This document shows positions 7,907-16,709 of a stretch of DNA of 64,000 nucleotides, piece by piece. The stretch is taken from positions 62,001-126,000 of the forward strand of contig NZ_SWBR01000003.1 of the NCBI RefSeq assembly GCF_005116505.1. Reading direction: 5' to 3'. The translations under genes were made by a program, and so were the position numbers. Source of the stretch: Pedobacter polaris (GTDB lineage: Bacteria; Bacteroidota; Bacteroidia; Sphingobacteriales; Sphingobacteriaceae). Each line of letters starts with the position of its first letter. Position 1 is the stretch's first letter. The notes under the pieces are model-generated. The model worked only from the letters and a program-made list of their open reading frames with translations, was not told where the DNA came from and made no database searches.

Positions 7907-8988
7907 TATAATTCTTCAATTCCCAATTTGCAGGCTAATTCGTTTAAATCATTTACAACTACATCAATAATTGGGATACCACTTATTTTTCGTTCTTGTT
8001 CAAATTCATGCTCTGGTTCACCCGGAATAATCACTTTTTTATTTGGATCTATGGTTTTGGCACTTTTAAACCGTTCAATCCAATTGTCTAAATGATCTTT
8101 AAAGTCTTGCGCAGGTCGGAAACCATCTACACGCATAGCGCCTAGAAAATGTCCTAAACCTTCACCAACTGGATTTGCTGATGGCTCTAAAAAAGCTACA
8201 AATGGGGGTACCCATGGCCCATAATTTGCTCCAGAAAGTACTGCCGACAAAATATCCACTGTAGCACTTAATCCATAACCCTTGTGGCTTCCGTGGTCTT
8301 TATCACTACCCAATGGGAGTAATGACCCTCCATTTTTTAATTCATTAGGATTTATAGAAGAATTACCATTCTTATCTTGGATCCATCCTTCTGGAACGTC
8401 CTTATTTGCCCTTTGTGCAATTTCTAATTTGCCATTTGCGGCAGCGGCAGTTGCCATATCTACAATTACTGGAGGATATTTGCCTGCTGGGAAAGCATAA
8501 CACATTGGGTTTGTACCTAATAAACGTTCATTTGCAAAAGTGGGTGCAACCAAGGGACTTGCGTTAGTCATGCTAATTCCAATCATATCTTTCTCTACTG
8601 CCATTAATGAGTGATAGCCAGCTATGCCAAAGTGATTAGAATTTTTAACAGCAACCCAACCACTACCATATTTTTCTGCTTTTTCAATTGCTACTTGCAT
8701 AGCAAATGGGGCAACAACTAATCCCAAACCTGCATCACCATCAATGGTAGCTGTAGTAGGTGTTTCGTGAACTATTCTAATATTTGGAGTAGGGTTAATT
8801 CTCTTCTTTTCCCAAAGGCGCACATAACCACTTAAGCGAGCTACGCCATGAGAATCAATGCCTCTCAGGTCAGATCGGATTAAAACATCTGTTGCCAATT
8901 CAGCATGTGCGTCTGAACACCCCATTTTTTTAAAAACAGAATGTGTAAATAATCTAAGTTTTTCTTCAGTAAAGGTGATGAAGTTCAT
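7906..8988 (-). CDS. Malate/L-lactate dehydrogenase family oxidoreductase (Ldh_2)
   Basis: This 360-residue NAD(P)-dependent oxidoreductase is of the Ldh_2/malate dehydrogenase (YbiC/ComC-type) family, unrelated to classic Rossmann MDH. Diagnostic segments are DLRGIDSHGVARL, where the Asp-Ser-His is part of the active site, then DGDAGLGLVVA, NSNHFGIAGYHS and MTNASPLVAPT. The glycine-rich KGYGLSATVDILSAVLSGA comes later. Members act on malate, lactate, ureidoglycolate or delta1-piperideine-2-carboxylate, so the substrate stays open. It is a single gene 65 bases downstream of bshC on the same strand and may be co-transcribed with it. Confidence 0.88.
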   Translation of the reverse strand: MNFITFTEEKLRLFTHSVFKKMGCSDAHAELATDVLIRSDLRGIDSHGVARLSGYVRLWEKKRINPTPNIRIVHETPTTATIDGDAGLGLVVAPFAMQVAIEKAEKYGSGWVAVKNSNHFGIAGYHSLMAVEKDMIGISMTNASPLVAPTFANERLLGTNPMCYAFPAGKYPPVIVDMATAAAANGKLEIAQRANKDVPEGWIQDKNGNSSINPNELKNGGSLLPLGSDKDHGSHKGYGLSATVDILSAVLSGANYGPWVPPFVAFLEPSANPVGEGLGHFLGAMRVDGFRPAQDFKDHLDNWIERFKSAKTIDPNKKVIIPGEPEHEFEQERKISGIPIIDVVVNDLNELACKLGIEEL

Positions 8989-9053
8989 TTGAGTATAGAA
9001 TTGGGTAAAGCGTATTGCGATTTGGAATCCGACTTTCGGTCTTTCTGACTTGT

Positions 9054-10643
9054 TTAATTTGGCAGCATCAACGTAAAATCTCCTCCTAAAGGTTGTAGGT
9101 TTTCAATTAGCGATGATAAGAAATCATCGCCATAGTTTACATACATGGGAGCAAGATTAACTACTCTTTCTTGCAAAGTACCATTAGGAAATAGTCTATT
9201 TTTTACATTTTCAATCTGCTTTAAAGAAACATCGTGTTTTCTTTTTTCTGCCCTGAAAAGCTTTTTTTCTAAGTTAGCTAATAGGTGATTGGTTTTTGTT
9301 TTTGCACTATCAGCAGATTTTTCCAATGTCTTATCTATCTTAAAAGCATTGAGCTTAATCTGATCAAAAGTTGATTGAATAGCCCTCATCTCATCAGCTA
9401 AACTTAGGTTGGAATCACTATTGTTTTTAATCCAAGTTTTCTGCAATTCTTCAGTTGATAAAAAAGCATCTTCTAATTTAAAGCCTAACTTTGCTAAGTT
9501 TTCAGCACTGCGCTTATCAATTAATAGAGCAGAATTGCGCAATAATAATACAGGGAAGTCTATTTTATAAAAATCGAAATTAGCTTTCAATTGCATCCAA
9601 TAAGATACTTCAGCACCACCGCCAATGTAGGCAATGTTTGGTAAAATCACTTCTTGATATAAAGGCCGCATAATTACGTTTGGACTAAATCTTTCTGGGT
9701 GATTTTCAATCTCAGTCAATATTTCTTCTTTAGTAAAACTGATTTCCGTGTGGTTAACTGTATAAAGATTGCCTTTTTCAATAATTCGCTCCCGAAGGTT
9801 GTCAACCAAATAAAAGAAGTTAATGTCTCTTCCATTTACTTGAGTTTTATAACCTTGTTGTTCTAAAGTTTCACTTGTTTTTTCGGTTAGGTGAGCACTG
9901 TTTTGTTCAATTATATCTTGTTTAATAATAGAACTAAACTGTCTTTTTAGCGTGGCATCATCAGCATTGATAATTACCAAACCATAATTTTCAAATAAAC
10001 TATTTACCAGCACACGAGTTGCGTCAGCAAGATTATCATTATTAAGATATGCGTTTTCTACTAATTTTGCTAATTTTTTGCCGTTTTTGCTAATGCCTAA
10101 ATAAGCCTTGTAGGCCATTACTGCAGCCTCTACGGTTTTTGTACTTAATCTACCAGTTGCACCATTTGTTTTTTGTATCCAACTGATATTTTTCTCATCA
10201 ACACTAACATGATTGATTTCTTCAAAATCATGATCCTCAGTTGCCATCCAGTAAATAGGAATAAAGTTTTTTTCGGGATAAGCAATTTTTAATTCAAGTG
10301 CTAAATTTATTGTAGTTACAATTTTATAAATAAAGTATAAAGGTCCGGTAAATAAATTGAGCTGATGGCCAGTTGTAACTGTAAAAGTATTTTCATTTGC
10401 CAATAAACCAATATTATGTTTAACAGATTTATTGGTTTTTACATTTTGATATTGGTGATTTAAAACCTCAACTAACTCTGCTCTATTTCCCTTGAAATTT
10501 CTGGCATCGACAGCTTTTTTTAAACCATCCATTTCTGGGCGGAAACTATAAAAAGATTTTAGAAATTCTTCATCATTAACATAATCTAAAACTAGTTTAG
10601 AGAATGAATGGGTATCCTGATAAGAGATATATTTTGCCTTCAT
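9054..10643 (-). CDS. bshC: Putative cysteine ligase BshC (bacillithiol biosynthesis)
   Basis: BshC joins cysteine to glucosaminyl-malate in the last step of bacillithiol synthesis, the low-molecular-weight thiol of Firmicutes and many Bacteroidota. The 529-residue chain has the Rossmann-like core with TTGHQLNLFTGPLYFIYKI near residue 100, PIYWMATEDHDFEEINH, IMRPLYQEVILPNIAYIGGG, and a long C-terminal coiled coil (about residues 410-490) as in the crystal structure of the family. The start ATG at 10643 is the first in frame and gives the expected N-terminus. No bshA or bshB lies in the window. Confidence 0.92.
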   Translation of the reverse strand: MKAKYISYQDTHSFSKLVLDYVNDEEFLKSFYSFRPEMDGLKKAVDARNFKGNRAELVEVLNHQYQNVKTNKSVKHNIGLLANENTFTVTTGHQLNLFTGPLYFIYKIVTTINLALELKIAYPEKNFIPIYWMATEDHDFEEINHVSVDEKNISWIQKTNGATGRLSTKTVEAAVMAYKAYLGISKNGKKLAKLVENAYLNNDNLADATRVLVNSLFENYGLVIINADDATLKRQFSSIIKQDIIEQNSAHLTEKTSETLEQQGYKTQVNGRDINFFYLVDNLRERIIEKGNLYTVNHTEISFTKEEILTEIENHPERFSPNVIMRPLYQEVILPNIAYIGGGAEVSYWMQLKANFDFYKIDFPVLLLRNSALLIDKRSAENLAKLGFKLEDAFLSTEELQKTWIKNNSDSNLSLADEMRAIQSTFDQIKLNAFKIDKTLEKSADSAKTKTNHLLANLEKKLFRAEKRKHDVSLKQIENVKNRLFPNGTLQERVVNLAPMYVNYGDDFLSSLIENLQPLGGDFTLMLPN

Positions 10644-10711
10644 TTAGTTTTAAGCTTTGACAATTTTTCGGCAAGTTGCAAAATAAAGTTGTCAAAGCTA
10701 CAGTAGCTCAA

Positions 10712-12043
10712 TTATTTTACAATTTGTCCATACAGGTCGAAATCTTCTGCACGGTCTATCTTTACATTTACAAAACTACCATTAGCGGCATAACCAGAGT
10801 TCGCATCAATTAAAACCTCGTTATCAACTTCAGGGCTATCAAATTCAGTACGTCCAATAAAGAAATCACCTTCTTTTCTGTCGATTAATACTTTATAGGT
10901 TTTATCAATTTTTTCTTGATTGATTTCAAAAGAAATACCCTGTTGTAATTCCATAATTGCATCAACACGAGCTTGTTTAATTTCTTCAGGTACATCATCA
11001 ACCAATTGATGAGCATGGGTTTTTTCTTCGTGAGAATAGGTAAAACAACCTAAACGATCGAAGCGAGTTTCTTCTACCCAATTGTACATTTCTTCAAAAT
11101 CTCTTTCTGTTTCACCCGGATAACCACATATTAAAGTAGTCCTCATGGCAATATTAGGAACTTTTGCTCTAATGTCATTTACAATATCGATGGTTTTTTG
11201 TTTAGAAATACCTCTACGCATAGATTTTAACATGTTATCTGTAATGTGCTGTAAAGGCATATCCAGATATTTGCAAATGTTTTCGCGTTCATTCATCGCA
11301 TCTAAAATCTCCATTGGGAAACCAGAAGGATAAGCATACTGTAATCTAATCCACTCAATGCCTTTTACATCTGATAAACGGCGTAATAATTCATCAAGGT
11401 TACGTTTTCCATAGATATCTAAACCGTAATAGGTAAGGTCTTGAGCAATTAAAATGAGTTCTTTTGTTCCGTTAGCTGCTAAGATTTTAGCTTCATTAAC
11501 TAACTCATTCATGTCTCTTGATACATGCTTGCCACGCATTAATGGAATAGCGCAAAAAGAGCATGGGCGATTGCAGCCCTCAGCAATTTTAAAATAAGCA
11601 AAGTGAGAAGGGGTCGTTAGTAACCGTTCTCCTATTAGCTCATGTTTGTAGTTTGCACCTAAACTGTGCAATATATTTTGTAAATCGTTAGTGCCGAAAT
11701 AAGCATCAACGTTTGTAATTTCTGATTCTAATTCTGGTTTGTAGCGTTCAGATAAACAGCCAGTTACAATTACTTTTGCTATTTTACCTTCATCTTTTAA
11801 CTGACTGTACTGTAAAATAGTATCAATAGATTCTTGTTTTGCATTATCGATAAAACCACAGGTATTGATAACAATAATATCATCTTTCCCAATGTTATTT
11901 GATTCATGTTCAACTGATAGATTGTTGCCACGTAGTTGTCCCATTAACACTTCAGAATCGTAAGTATTTTTTGAGCAACCTAATGTAATTACATTGATTT
12001 TAGGCTTAACGATAGGTTTAACAAGTTTATTTTTAGTAATCAT
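10712..12043 (-). CDS. rimO: Ribosomal protein S12 methylthiotransferase RimO
   Basis: This radical-SAM enzyme adds a methylthio group to the conserved Asp of ribosomal protein S12. I start at the ATG at 12043, one base after the ftsY stop; a frame reaching 12118 would overlap ftsY and add 25 residues the family lacks. The 443 residues show the UPF0004 domain (LGCSKNTYDSEVLMGQL), the radical-SAM triad CNRPCSFCAIP binding the second [4Fe-4S] cluster, and a C-terminal TRAM domain ending ...EDFDLYGQIV. The TRAM tail and the VITGCLSERY pattern separate RimO from MiaB. Confidence 0.94.
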   Translation of the reverse strand: MITKNKLVKPIVKPKINVITLGCSKNTYDSEVLMGQLRGNNLSVEHESNNIGKDDIIVINTCGFIDNAKQESIDTILQYSQLKDEGKIAKVIVTGCLSERYKPELESEITNVDAYFGTNDLQNILHSLGANYKHELIGERLLTTPSHFAYFKIAEGCNRPCSFCAIPLMRGKHVSRDMNELVNEAKILAANGTKELILIAQDLTYYGLDIYGKRNLDELLRRLSDVKGIEWIRLQYAYPSGFPMEILDAMNERENICKYLDMPLQHITDNMLKSMRRGISKQKTIDIVNDIRAKVPNIAMRTTLICGYPGETERDFEEMYNWVEETRFDRLGCFTYSHEEKTHAHQLVDDVPEEIKQARVDAIMELQQGISFEINQEKIDKTYKVLIDRKEGDFFIGRTEFDSPEVDNEVLIDANSGYAANGSFVNVKIDRAEDFDLYGQIVK

Positions 12044-12044
12044 A

Positions 12045-13007
12045 TTAATTGAACAACGAGTTAACGAAATCTTTTTTGTCGAATAACTGTAAGTCATCCA
12101 CTTTTTCGCCAACACCAATATATTTTACGGGAATTTTAAATTGATCTGAAATACCAATTACTACCCCACCCTTAGCGGTGCCATCTAGTTTAGTGATCGC
12201 TAATGCATTAACGTCGGTAGCTTCGGTAAATTGTTTACATTGCTCAAACGCATTTTGACCGGTTGAGCCATCTAAAACTAACAAAATCTCATGTGGTGCA
12301 TTTGGAATTACTTTTTGCATAACATTTTTGATTTTACCTAGCTCATTCATTAACCCAACCTTATTGTGTAAACGTCCAGCTGTATCAATAATTACAACAT
12401 CTTCATTATTTGCAACTGCAGATTGTAGCGTGTCAAATGCTACAGAAGCAGGATCTGAACCCATTGCTTGCGCTACAACCCTTACTCCAACACGTTCACC
12501 CCAAAGTTTTATTTGCTCTACAGCGGCCGCTCTAAAAGTATCTGCAGCACCAAGAACAACTTTTAAACCTTCTGCCTTAAGTTTATGAGCAAGTTTACCA
12601 ATAGTAGTAGTTTTACCTACTCCGTTTACGCCCACCACCATTATTACATAAGGTTTATGGTCTCCATATTCGAAGCTGCGAAAATCGTTACTGTTATTTT
12701 CAGCTAATAAAAGTTGAATTTCATCACGCAATAAATGATTTAATTCAGAAGTAGAAAGATATTTGTCTTTTGCTACACGAGCTTGTATACGATCGATGAT
12801 TTTTAGAGTTGTACTTACACCCACATCAGATGTTACCAATACTTCTTCTAGGTTATCAAGTACATCATCATCAACTGTAGATTTACCTGCAACAGCTTTT
12901 GTGATTTTACTTAGAAAACCTTCTTTAGTTTTTTCTAAACCTTTTTCTAAAGCCTCTTGAGCTTCAGGCGCAGTTTCTTTCTTCTTAAAAAAATCGAATA
13001 AACCCAT
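12045..13007 (-). CDS. ftsY: Signal recognition particle receptor FtsY
   Basis: FtsY is the SRP receptor GTPase that brings ribosome-nascent chain complexes to the SecYEG translocon. The 320-residue protein has a short acidic N-terminus (no long A domain), the NG core with GVNGVGKTTTIGKLAHKL, DTFRAAAVEQ, DTAGRLHN and TKLDGTAKGG. The last helix carries the membrane-binding VGEKVDDLQLFDKKDFVNSLF. It lies one base upstream of rimO and behind a terminator that separates it from the ribosomal protein genes. Confidence 0.96.
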   Translation of the reverse strand: MGLFDFFKKKETAPEAQEALEKGLEKTKEGFLSKITKAVAGKSTVDDDVLDNLEEVLVTSDVGVSTTLKIIDRIQARVAKDKYLSTSELNHLLRDEIQLLLAENNSNDFRSFEYGDHKPYVIMVVGVNGVGKTTTIGKLAHKLKAEGLKVVLGAADTFRAAAVEQIKLWGERVGVRVVAQAMGSDPASVAFDTLQSAVANNEDVVIIDTAGRLHNKVGLMNELGKIKNVMQKVIPNAPHEILLVLDGSTGQNAFEQCKQFTEATDVNALAITKLDGTAKGGVVIGISDQFKIPVKYIGVGEKVDDLQLFDKKDFVNSLFN

Positions 13008-13022
13008 AGAATGATGTTGAAA

Positions 13023-13057
13023 TAAAAAAAGCCCTTCCGATAATACGGAACGGCTTT
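13023..13057 (-). terminator. Rho-independent terminator between DUF4295 gene and ftsY
   Basis: Reading the minus strand, AAAGCC-TTCCG pairs with CGGAA-GGCTTT around a symmetric single mismatch, followed by a T run (13023-13030 as A on the plus strand). It ends the rpmB-rpmG-DUF4295 transcript just 16 bases before the ftsY start, so ftsY-rimO needs readthrough or its own promoter. Confidence 0.75.
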
Positions 13058-13077
13058 AATGTTATCTGTTAATAGAA

Positions 13078-13242
13078 TTATTTACTGTGTGTACCAGCAA
13101 TAGCATCTTTAACGTGATCGTTATGAACAATTTGTTCTTTGAATGAATAAGCGCCAGATTTTGGAGATTTATTCATTGTAATAACTTTCGAATATTCTTT
13201 ACCTGTACCCGTTTTTAGGGTTGCAACTACTTTCTTAGCCAT
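13078..13242 (-). CDS. DUF4295 family small basic protein
   Basis: The 54-residue frame reads MAKKVVATLKTGTGKEYSKV..., with a basic start and GAYSFKEQIVHNDHVKD near the end. This matches the DUF4295 family, which is restricted to Bacteroidota and always placed just after rpmG. It is probably a small ribosome-associated protein, by its basic charge and constant neighbourhood; no biochemical role is established to my knowledge. It belongs to the rpmB-rpmG operon, with the stop at 13078 and the terminator immediately downstream. Confidence 0.85.
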   Translation of the reverse strand: MAKKVVATLKTGTGKEYSKVITMNKSPKSGAYSFKEQIVHNDHVKDAIAGTHSK

Positions 13243-13313
13243 GTCTTTATAATTTTAAATGATTAATGATAGATGAATAGAAAACTGGATTTTCTACCTT
13301 TAAATCTTCAATC

Positions 13314-13496
13314 TTATTTAATTTCTTTGTGTACGGTTACTTTTTTCAATACTGGGTTGAATTTTTTCAATTCTAAACGCTCAGTAGTGTTCTTACGGTT
13401 TTTTGTAGAAATGTATCTAGACATACCTGGCATACCGCTAGTTTTATGTTCTGTACATTCTAGAATAACTTGTACTCTATTACCTTTTTTTGCCAT
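13314..13496 (-). CDS. rpmG: 50S ribosomal protein L33
   Basis: This 60-residue L33 begins [21 protein letters not shown] and contains the family motif [20 protein letters not shown]. The usual second Cys pair of zinc-binding L33 is missing: only one Cys (in ECTEH) is present, so this is the zinc-independent C-minus form. It lies between rpmB and the DUF4295 gene and forms part of the large subunit near the E site. Confidence 0.95.
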   Translation of the reverse strand: MAKKGNRVQVILECTEHKTSGMPGMSRYISTKNRKNTTERLELKKFNPVLKKVTVHKEIK

Positions 13497-13533
13497 TTTA
13501 TTATTTTTTTATGCCGATAATCAGCAAAAGTTT

Positions 13534-13767
13534 TTACAAATATCCTTTTTTCATGAAACGACTAATCGCTTCAGAAATACCAATTTTATTAATGGTTTTG
13601 ATTGCTGAAGTAGACACTTTTAGTGTTATCCAACGATCTTCTTCAGGAATATAAAATTTCTGAAGTTGTAGGTTAGGGTAAAATTTACGCTTCGTTTTAA
13701 CGTTCGAGTGAGAAACATTAAATCCCGACATCGCCATTTTTCCTGTTAAATCACAAACTCTTGACAT
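13534..13767 (-). CDS. rpmB: 50S ribosomal protein L28
   Basis: This 77-residue L28 starts [21 protein letters not shown], has the basic [13 protein letters not shown] segment and ends [14 protein letters not shown] single CxxTG element remains of the zinc site. It is first in the rpmB-rpmG-DUF4295 operon. The length is the Bacteroidota norm. Confidence 0.95.
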   Translation of the reverse strand: MSRVCDLTGKMAMSGFNVSHSNVKTKRKFYPNLQLQKFYIPEEDRWITLKVSTSAIKTINKIGISEAISRFMKKGYL

Positions 13768-13818
13768 GACTTTATTATTATGTTGATTATTTCGCTACTT
13801 AATTTTTTTAAGAGTGTG

Positions 13819-13826
13819 CAAATATC
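13819..13826 (-). promoter_or_regulatory. Possible -7 element for rpmB operon
   Basis: On the minus strand the sequence GATATTTG matches TAnnTTTG in all but the first base and lies about 50 bases before the rpmB ATG. There is no convincing -33 box. It is the only candidate in the short upstream gap. Confidence 0.3.
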
Positions 13827-13857
13827 AGAATTATTTTTGTAAACATCAAGTGAGATG

Positions 13858-14355
13858 CTAATTATTTTTTAATTCTATTCCAATATTCCATTCTCCTGCT
13901 TCATTTACTTCTAAATCAACACTTTCTTTTCCGCTGTAGAGCTTTAAATGCAATGGAAATTCAAGACCCGATAGCGTAAATAAATTTCTCATATTGGTGT
14001 CTTTGCTTAATTTAACATCTAAATATTTCCCTTTAATGATATCAATTTTGTCGAATACAGGAACTGAACCATCTTCAGTGTATCTTCTATTACCTTGTAG
14101 CACTGTGCCATTTATCGCATTCGAGGTTGGAATTGGTGTTGGAAAGCCAAAACGAATATAAACTAGGTTTTCTTTTGACTTCTTGCTTTTGCTAAAGCTA
14201 ACACTCGCTATATTTGAAGATTTGCTAAATAGGTTATAGTTTTTCCCTTTTTTAAGCGTGTCAAGGTTTAATGTCGGCGATTTATAATTGCTTTTTGCAG
14301 ATGCAATTAGTCCAAAAAACGAAAGAATAATAACTATTAATAAGGATTTCTTCAT
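13858..14355 (-). CDS. Secreted protein of unknown function
   Basis: The 165-residue product begins with a typical signal peptide (MKKSLLIVIILSFFGLIASA) and continues as a lysine- and serine-rich, probably beta-rich protein. Segments such as LVYIRFGFPTPIPTSNAING and FDKIDIIKGKYLDVKLSKD alternate hydrophobic and polar residues. No cysteine, lipobox or catalytic motif is visible. I do not recognise a family. It is divergent from acs, and a TATATTTG element lies 29 bases upstream of its start on the minus strand (14384-14391). Confidence 0.65.
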   Translation of the reverse strand: MKKSLLIVIILSFFGLIASAKSNYKSPTLNLDTLKKGKNYNLFSKSSNIASVSFSKSKKSKENLVYIRFGFPTPIPTSNAINGTVLQGNRRYTEDGSVPVFDKIDIIKGKYLDVKLSKDTNMRNLFTLSGLEFPLHLKLYSGKESVDLEVNEAGEWNIGIELKNN

Positions 14356-14383
14356 TGGTATATTAGCTTAAAATTTGCTATAC

Positions 14384-14391
14384 CAAATATA
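14384..14391 (-). promoter_or_regulatory. Candidate -7 element for the secreted protein gene
   Basis: TATATTTG on the minus strand matches TAnnTTTG exactly, 29 bases upstream of the start at 14355. No good -33 box accompanies it. It forms a divergent pair with the acs promoter. Confidence 0.45.
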
Positions 14392-14418
14392 CAATGATTT
14401 ATTTATCGTACTGTCTTT

Positions 14419-14448
14419 TTTGAACTTTTGGTTTAAACAGTATATTTG
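14419..14448 (+). promoter_or_regulatory. Promoter of acs (TTTG, 18-base gap, TATATTTG)
   Basis: TTTG at 14419-14422 and TATATTTG at 14441-14448 match both boxes of the Bacteroidota promoter with an 18-base spacing. The acs ATG follows 28 bases later, giving a short leader. This supports the start at 14477 over any upstream in-frame ATG, which would lie inside the promoter. Confidence 0.65.
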
Positions 14449-14476
14449 GACGAACCAAAATGTAAATATTATAATC

Positions 14477-16372
14477 ATGCAGATCACCTCTTTTGAGCAA
14501 TATCAAGAAACCTATAAACAAAGTGTAAATGAACCAGAGAAATTTTGGGCTGGCATAGCGGAAAATTTTTTATGGAAAAAGAAATGGGATAATGTATTGT
14601 CTTGGAATTTTTCTGAACCAAATATTAAGTGGTTTGAAGGAGCAAAATTAAACATTACTGATAATTGTTTAGACAGGCATTTAATAGAACATGGTGATAG
14701 GCCTGCCATTATTTGGGAGCCAAATGATCCAGAAAAAGACAGCATTACTTTAACCTATAAAATTTTACACGAACGTGTTTGCCGATTTGCAAATGTGCTA
14801 AAGAAAAATGGTGCAAAAAAAGGAGATAGAATTTGTATATATATGCCAATGGTGCCAGAATTGGCAATTGCAGTATTAGCTTGTGCTAGAATTGGCGCTG
14901 TACACTCTGTTGTTTTTGGTGGATTTTCTGCAAAATCTATTGCCGATAGAATTAATGATGCTTCTTGTAAGTTGGTTATTACTGCTGATGGGGCTTTTCG
15001 TGGCAACAAGCAAATTCAACTTAAAGAGGTAATTGATGATGCTTTAATTGGTTGCCCTACAATAGAAAAAGTAATTGTGCTAACACATACTCGTACTCCA
15101 GTTTCTATGTTAAAAGGTAGAGATTGTTGGTGGGAAGATGAGGTTAAAATGGTAGATGCCAACTGTCCAGCGGAAGAAATGGATGCGGAAGATTTGTTAT
15201 TCATTTTATATACTTCTGGCTCAACAGGTAAGCCTAAAGGCGTTGTTCACACTTGTGCGGGTTATATGGTTTATACTGGATATACCTTTTCTAATGTGTT
15301 TAATTATCAACCAAATGAAGTGTTTTTTTGTACAGCTGATATTGGTTGGATTACTGGTCACTCTTATATAGTTTATGGACCACTCTCCCAGGGAGCAACT
15401 ACTGTAATGTTTGAAGGAATACCAACCTTTCCTACAGCATCTAGATTTTGGCAGGTAATTGAAAAACATAAGGTAAATATCTTATATACAGCACCAACAG
15501 CTATAAGGTCTTTAATGGGTTTTGGAACGGAGCCTTTAAATGGAATAGATTTAAGTAGTTTACGTGTTTTAGGTTCTGTTGGAGAACCAATTAACGAAGA
15601 GGCATGGCACTGGTTTGATGAAGAAATAGGTAAAAAGAAAAGTCCGATTGTAGACACTTGGTGGCAAACCGAAACTGGTGGAATAATGATTTCTCCAATT
15701 GCTTATGTAACACCAACAAAACCAAGTTTCGCAACTTTACCTTTACCCGGTATACAGCCAATTTTAGTTGATGAAAATGGAAAAGAGATTGAAGGCAATG
15801 GCGTAAATGGAAATCTTTGTATCAAGTTTCCATGGCCAGGAATGTTACGAACTACGTATGGAGATCATGAGCGTTGTAAATTGACCTATTTTTCTACTTA
15901 TGAAAACTTGTATTTTACTGGTGATGGCTGTCTTAGAGATGAAGATGGCTACTATAGAATTACAGGTAGGGTAGATGATGTAATAAATGTTTCTGGGCAT
16001 AGAATAGGTACCGCCGAAGTAGAAAATGCAATAAATATGCATGCAGGCGTAATAGAAAGTGCTGTAGTAGGTTATCCACATGATGTGAAAGGACAGGGTA
16101 TTTTTGCTTTTGTAATCTATCCAAACTTAAATAAGGATGCAGATTTAACGCGAAAAGATATTCTACAAACAGTTACAAGGGTAATTGGTGCAATTGCTAA
16201 GCCAGATAAAATTTTATTTGTATCTGGCCTACCAAAAACAAGGTCTGGGAAAATTATGCGCCGCATTCTACGTAAAGTTGCAGAAGGTGATACTGGTAAC
16301 TTAGGTGACATTTCAACCTTGTTAGATCCAAATGTGGTAAATGAAATTATAGAAAGTTCTAAAACACTTTGA
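14477..16372 (+). CDS. acs: Acetyl-CoA synthetase (AMP-forming)
   Basis: This enzyme activates acetate to acetyl-CoA through acetyl-AMP. The ATG at 14477 (MQITSFEQYQETY) starts the normal N-terminus and is downstream of the promoter; the open frame to 14375 runs through promoter sequence. The 631 residues show the ACAS_N region, the adenylate-forming motif YTSGSTGKPKG, the WWQTETGG loop and YFTGDGCLRDEDGYY. The C-terminal lid carries KTRSGKIMRR, where Lys592 is the catalytic lysine that lysine acetylation switches off. The length is close to E. coli Acs (652). It is monocistronic by context. Confidence 0.94.
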   Translation: MQITSFEQYQETYKQSVNEPEKFWAGIAENFLWKKKWDNVLSWNFSEPNIKWFEGAKLNITDNCLDRHLIEHGDRPAIIWEPNDPEKDSITLTYKILHERVCRFANVLKKNGAKKGDRICIYMPMVPELAIAVLACARIGAVHSVVFGGFSAKSIADRINDASCKLVITADGAFRGNKQIQLKEVIDDALIGCPTIEKVIVLTHTRTPVSMLKGRDCWWEDEVKMVDANCPAEEMDAEDLLFILYTSGSTGKPKGVVHTCAGYMVYTGYTFSNVFNYQPNEVFFCTADIGWITGHSYIVYGPLSQGATTVMFEGIPTFPTASRFWQVIEKHKVNILYTAPTAIRSLMGFGTEPLNGIDLSSLRVLGSVGEPINEEAWHWFDEEIGKKKSPIVDTWWQTETGGIMISPIAYVTPTKPSFATLPLPGIQPILVDENGKEIEGNGVNGNLCIKFPWPGMLRTTYGDHERCKLTYFSTYENLYFTGDGCLRDEDGYYRITGRVDDVINVSGHRIGTAEVENAINMHAGVIESAVVGYPHDVKGQGIFAFVIYPNLNKDADLTRKDILQTVTRVIGAIAKPDKILFVSGLPKTRSGKIMRRILRKVAEGDTGNLGDISTLLDPNVVNEIIESSKTL

Positions 16373-16470
16373 TCTGCCCTTGGGAGGATGAAATTAGAAT
16401 TCAAAAAACAATAATCTTATCCAATTGTTAGTTTAGCAATCAACTGATGTTAAACCAAAAAAATTTAAAG

Positions 16471-16656
16471 ATGGATAAGTTAGAATGGCAAGGTAAATGG
16501 AATGAGATTAAAGGTAAAGTTAAACAAGCTTATGGCGATTTAACCGAGGATGATCTAAAGCACGAAGAGGGTAAGGATGATGAATTGTTGGGCAAGCTTC
16601 AACAAAAAACAGGAAAAGGAAGAGAAGAATTAGTTAAATGGATTAATTCTTTATAG
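16471..16656 (+). CDS. CsbD-like stress-response protein
   Basis: The 61-residue acidic/basic protein begins [20 protein letters not shown] and continues [10 protein letters not shown], the CsbD family signature (general stress protein of Bacillus and YjbJ of E. coli). I use the ATG at 16471, since the eight upstream in-frame residues are not conserved in the family. It is predicted to be a small, soluble, mostly helical cytosolic protein. It is induced by stress in other bacteria, but its molecular function is unknown. It lies 98 bases after acs and a strong terminator follows. Confidence 0.85.
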   Translation: MDKLEWQGKWNEIKGKVKQAYGDLTEDDLKHEEGKDDELLGKLQQKTGKGREELVKWINSL

Positions 16657-16675
16657 AATTTAAATCTATAAAATG

Positions 16676-16709
16676 AAAGCGGTTGCATTATTAAGTAGCC
16701 GCTTTTTTT
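16676..16709 (+). terminator. Terminator after CsbD-like gene
   Basis: AAAGCGG (16676-16682) pairs with CCGCTTT (16699-16705), with a T run to 16709. The stop codon of the convergent macroglobulin-like gene begins at 16708, so the structure overlaps its 3' end. Confidence 0.7.

Noticed and set aside
13273..13608. Plus-strand frame of 111 codons across rpmG
   Set aside because: It is the opposite strand of the clear L33 and L28 genes.
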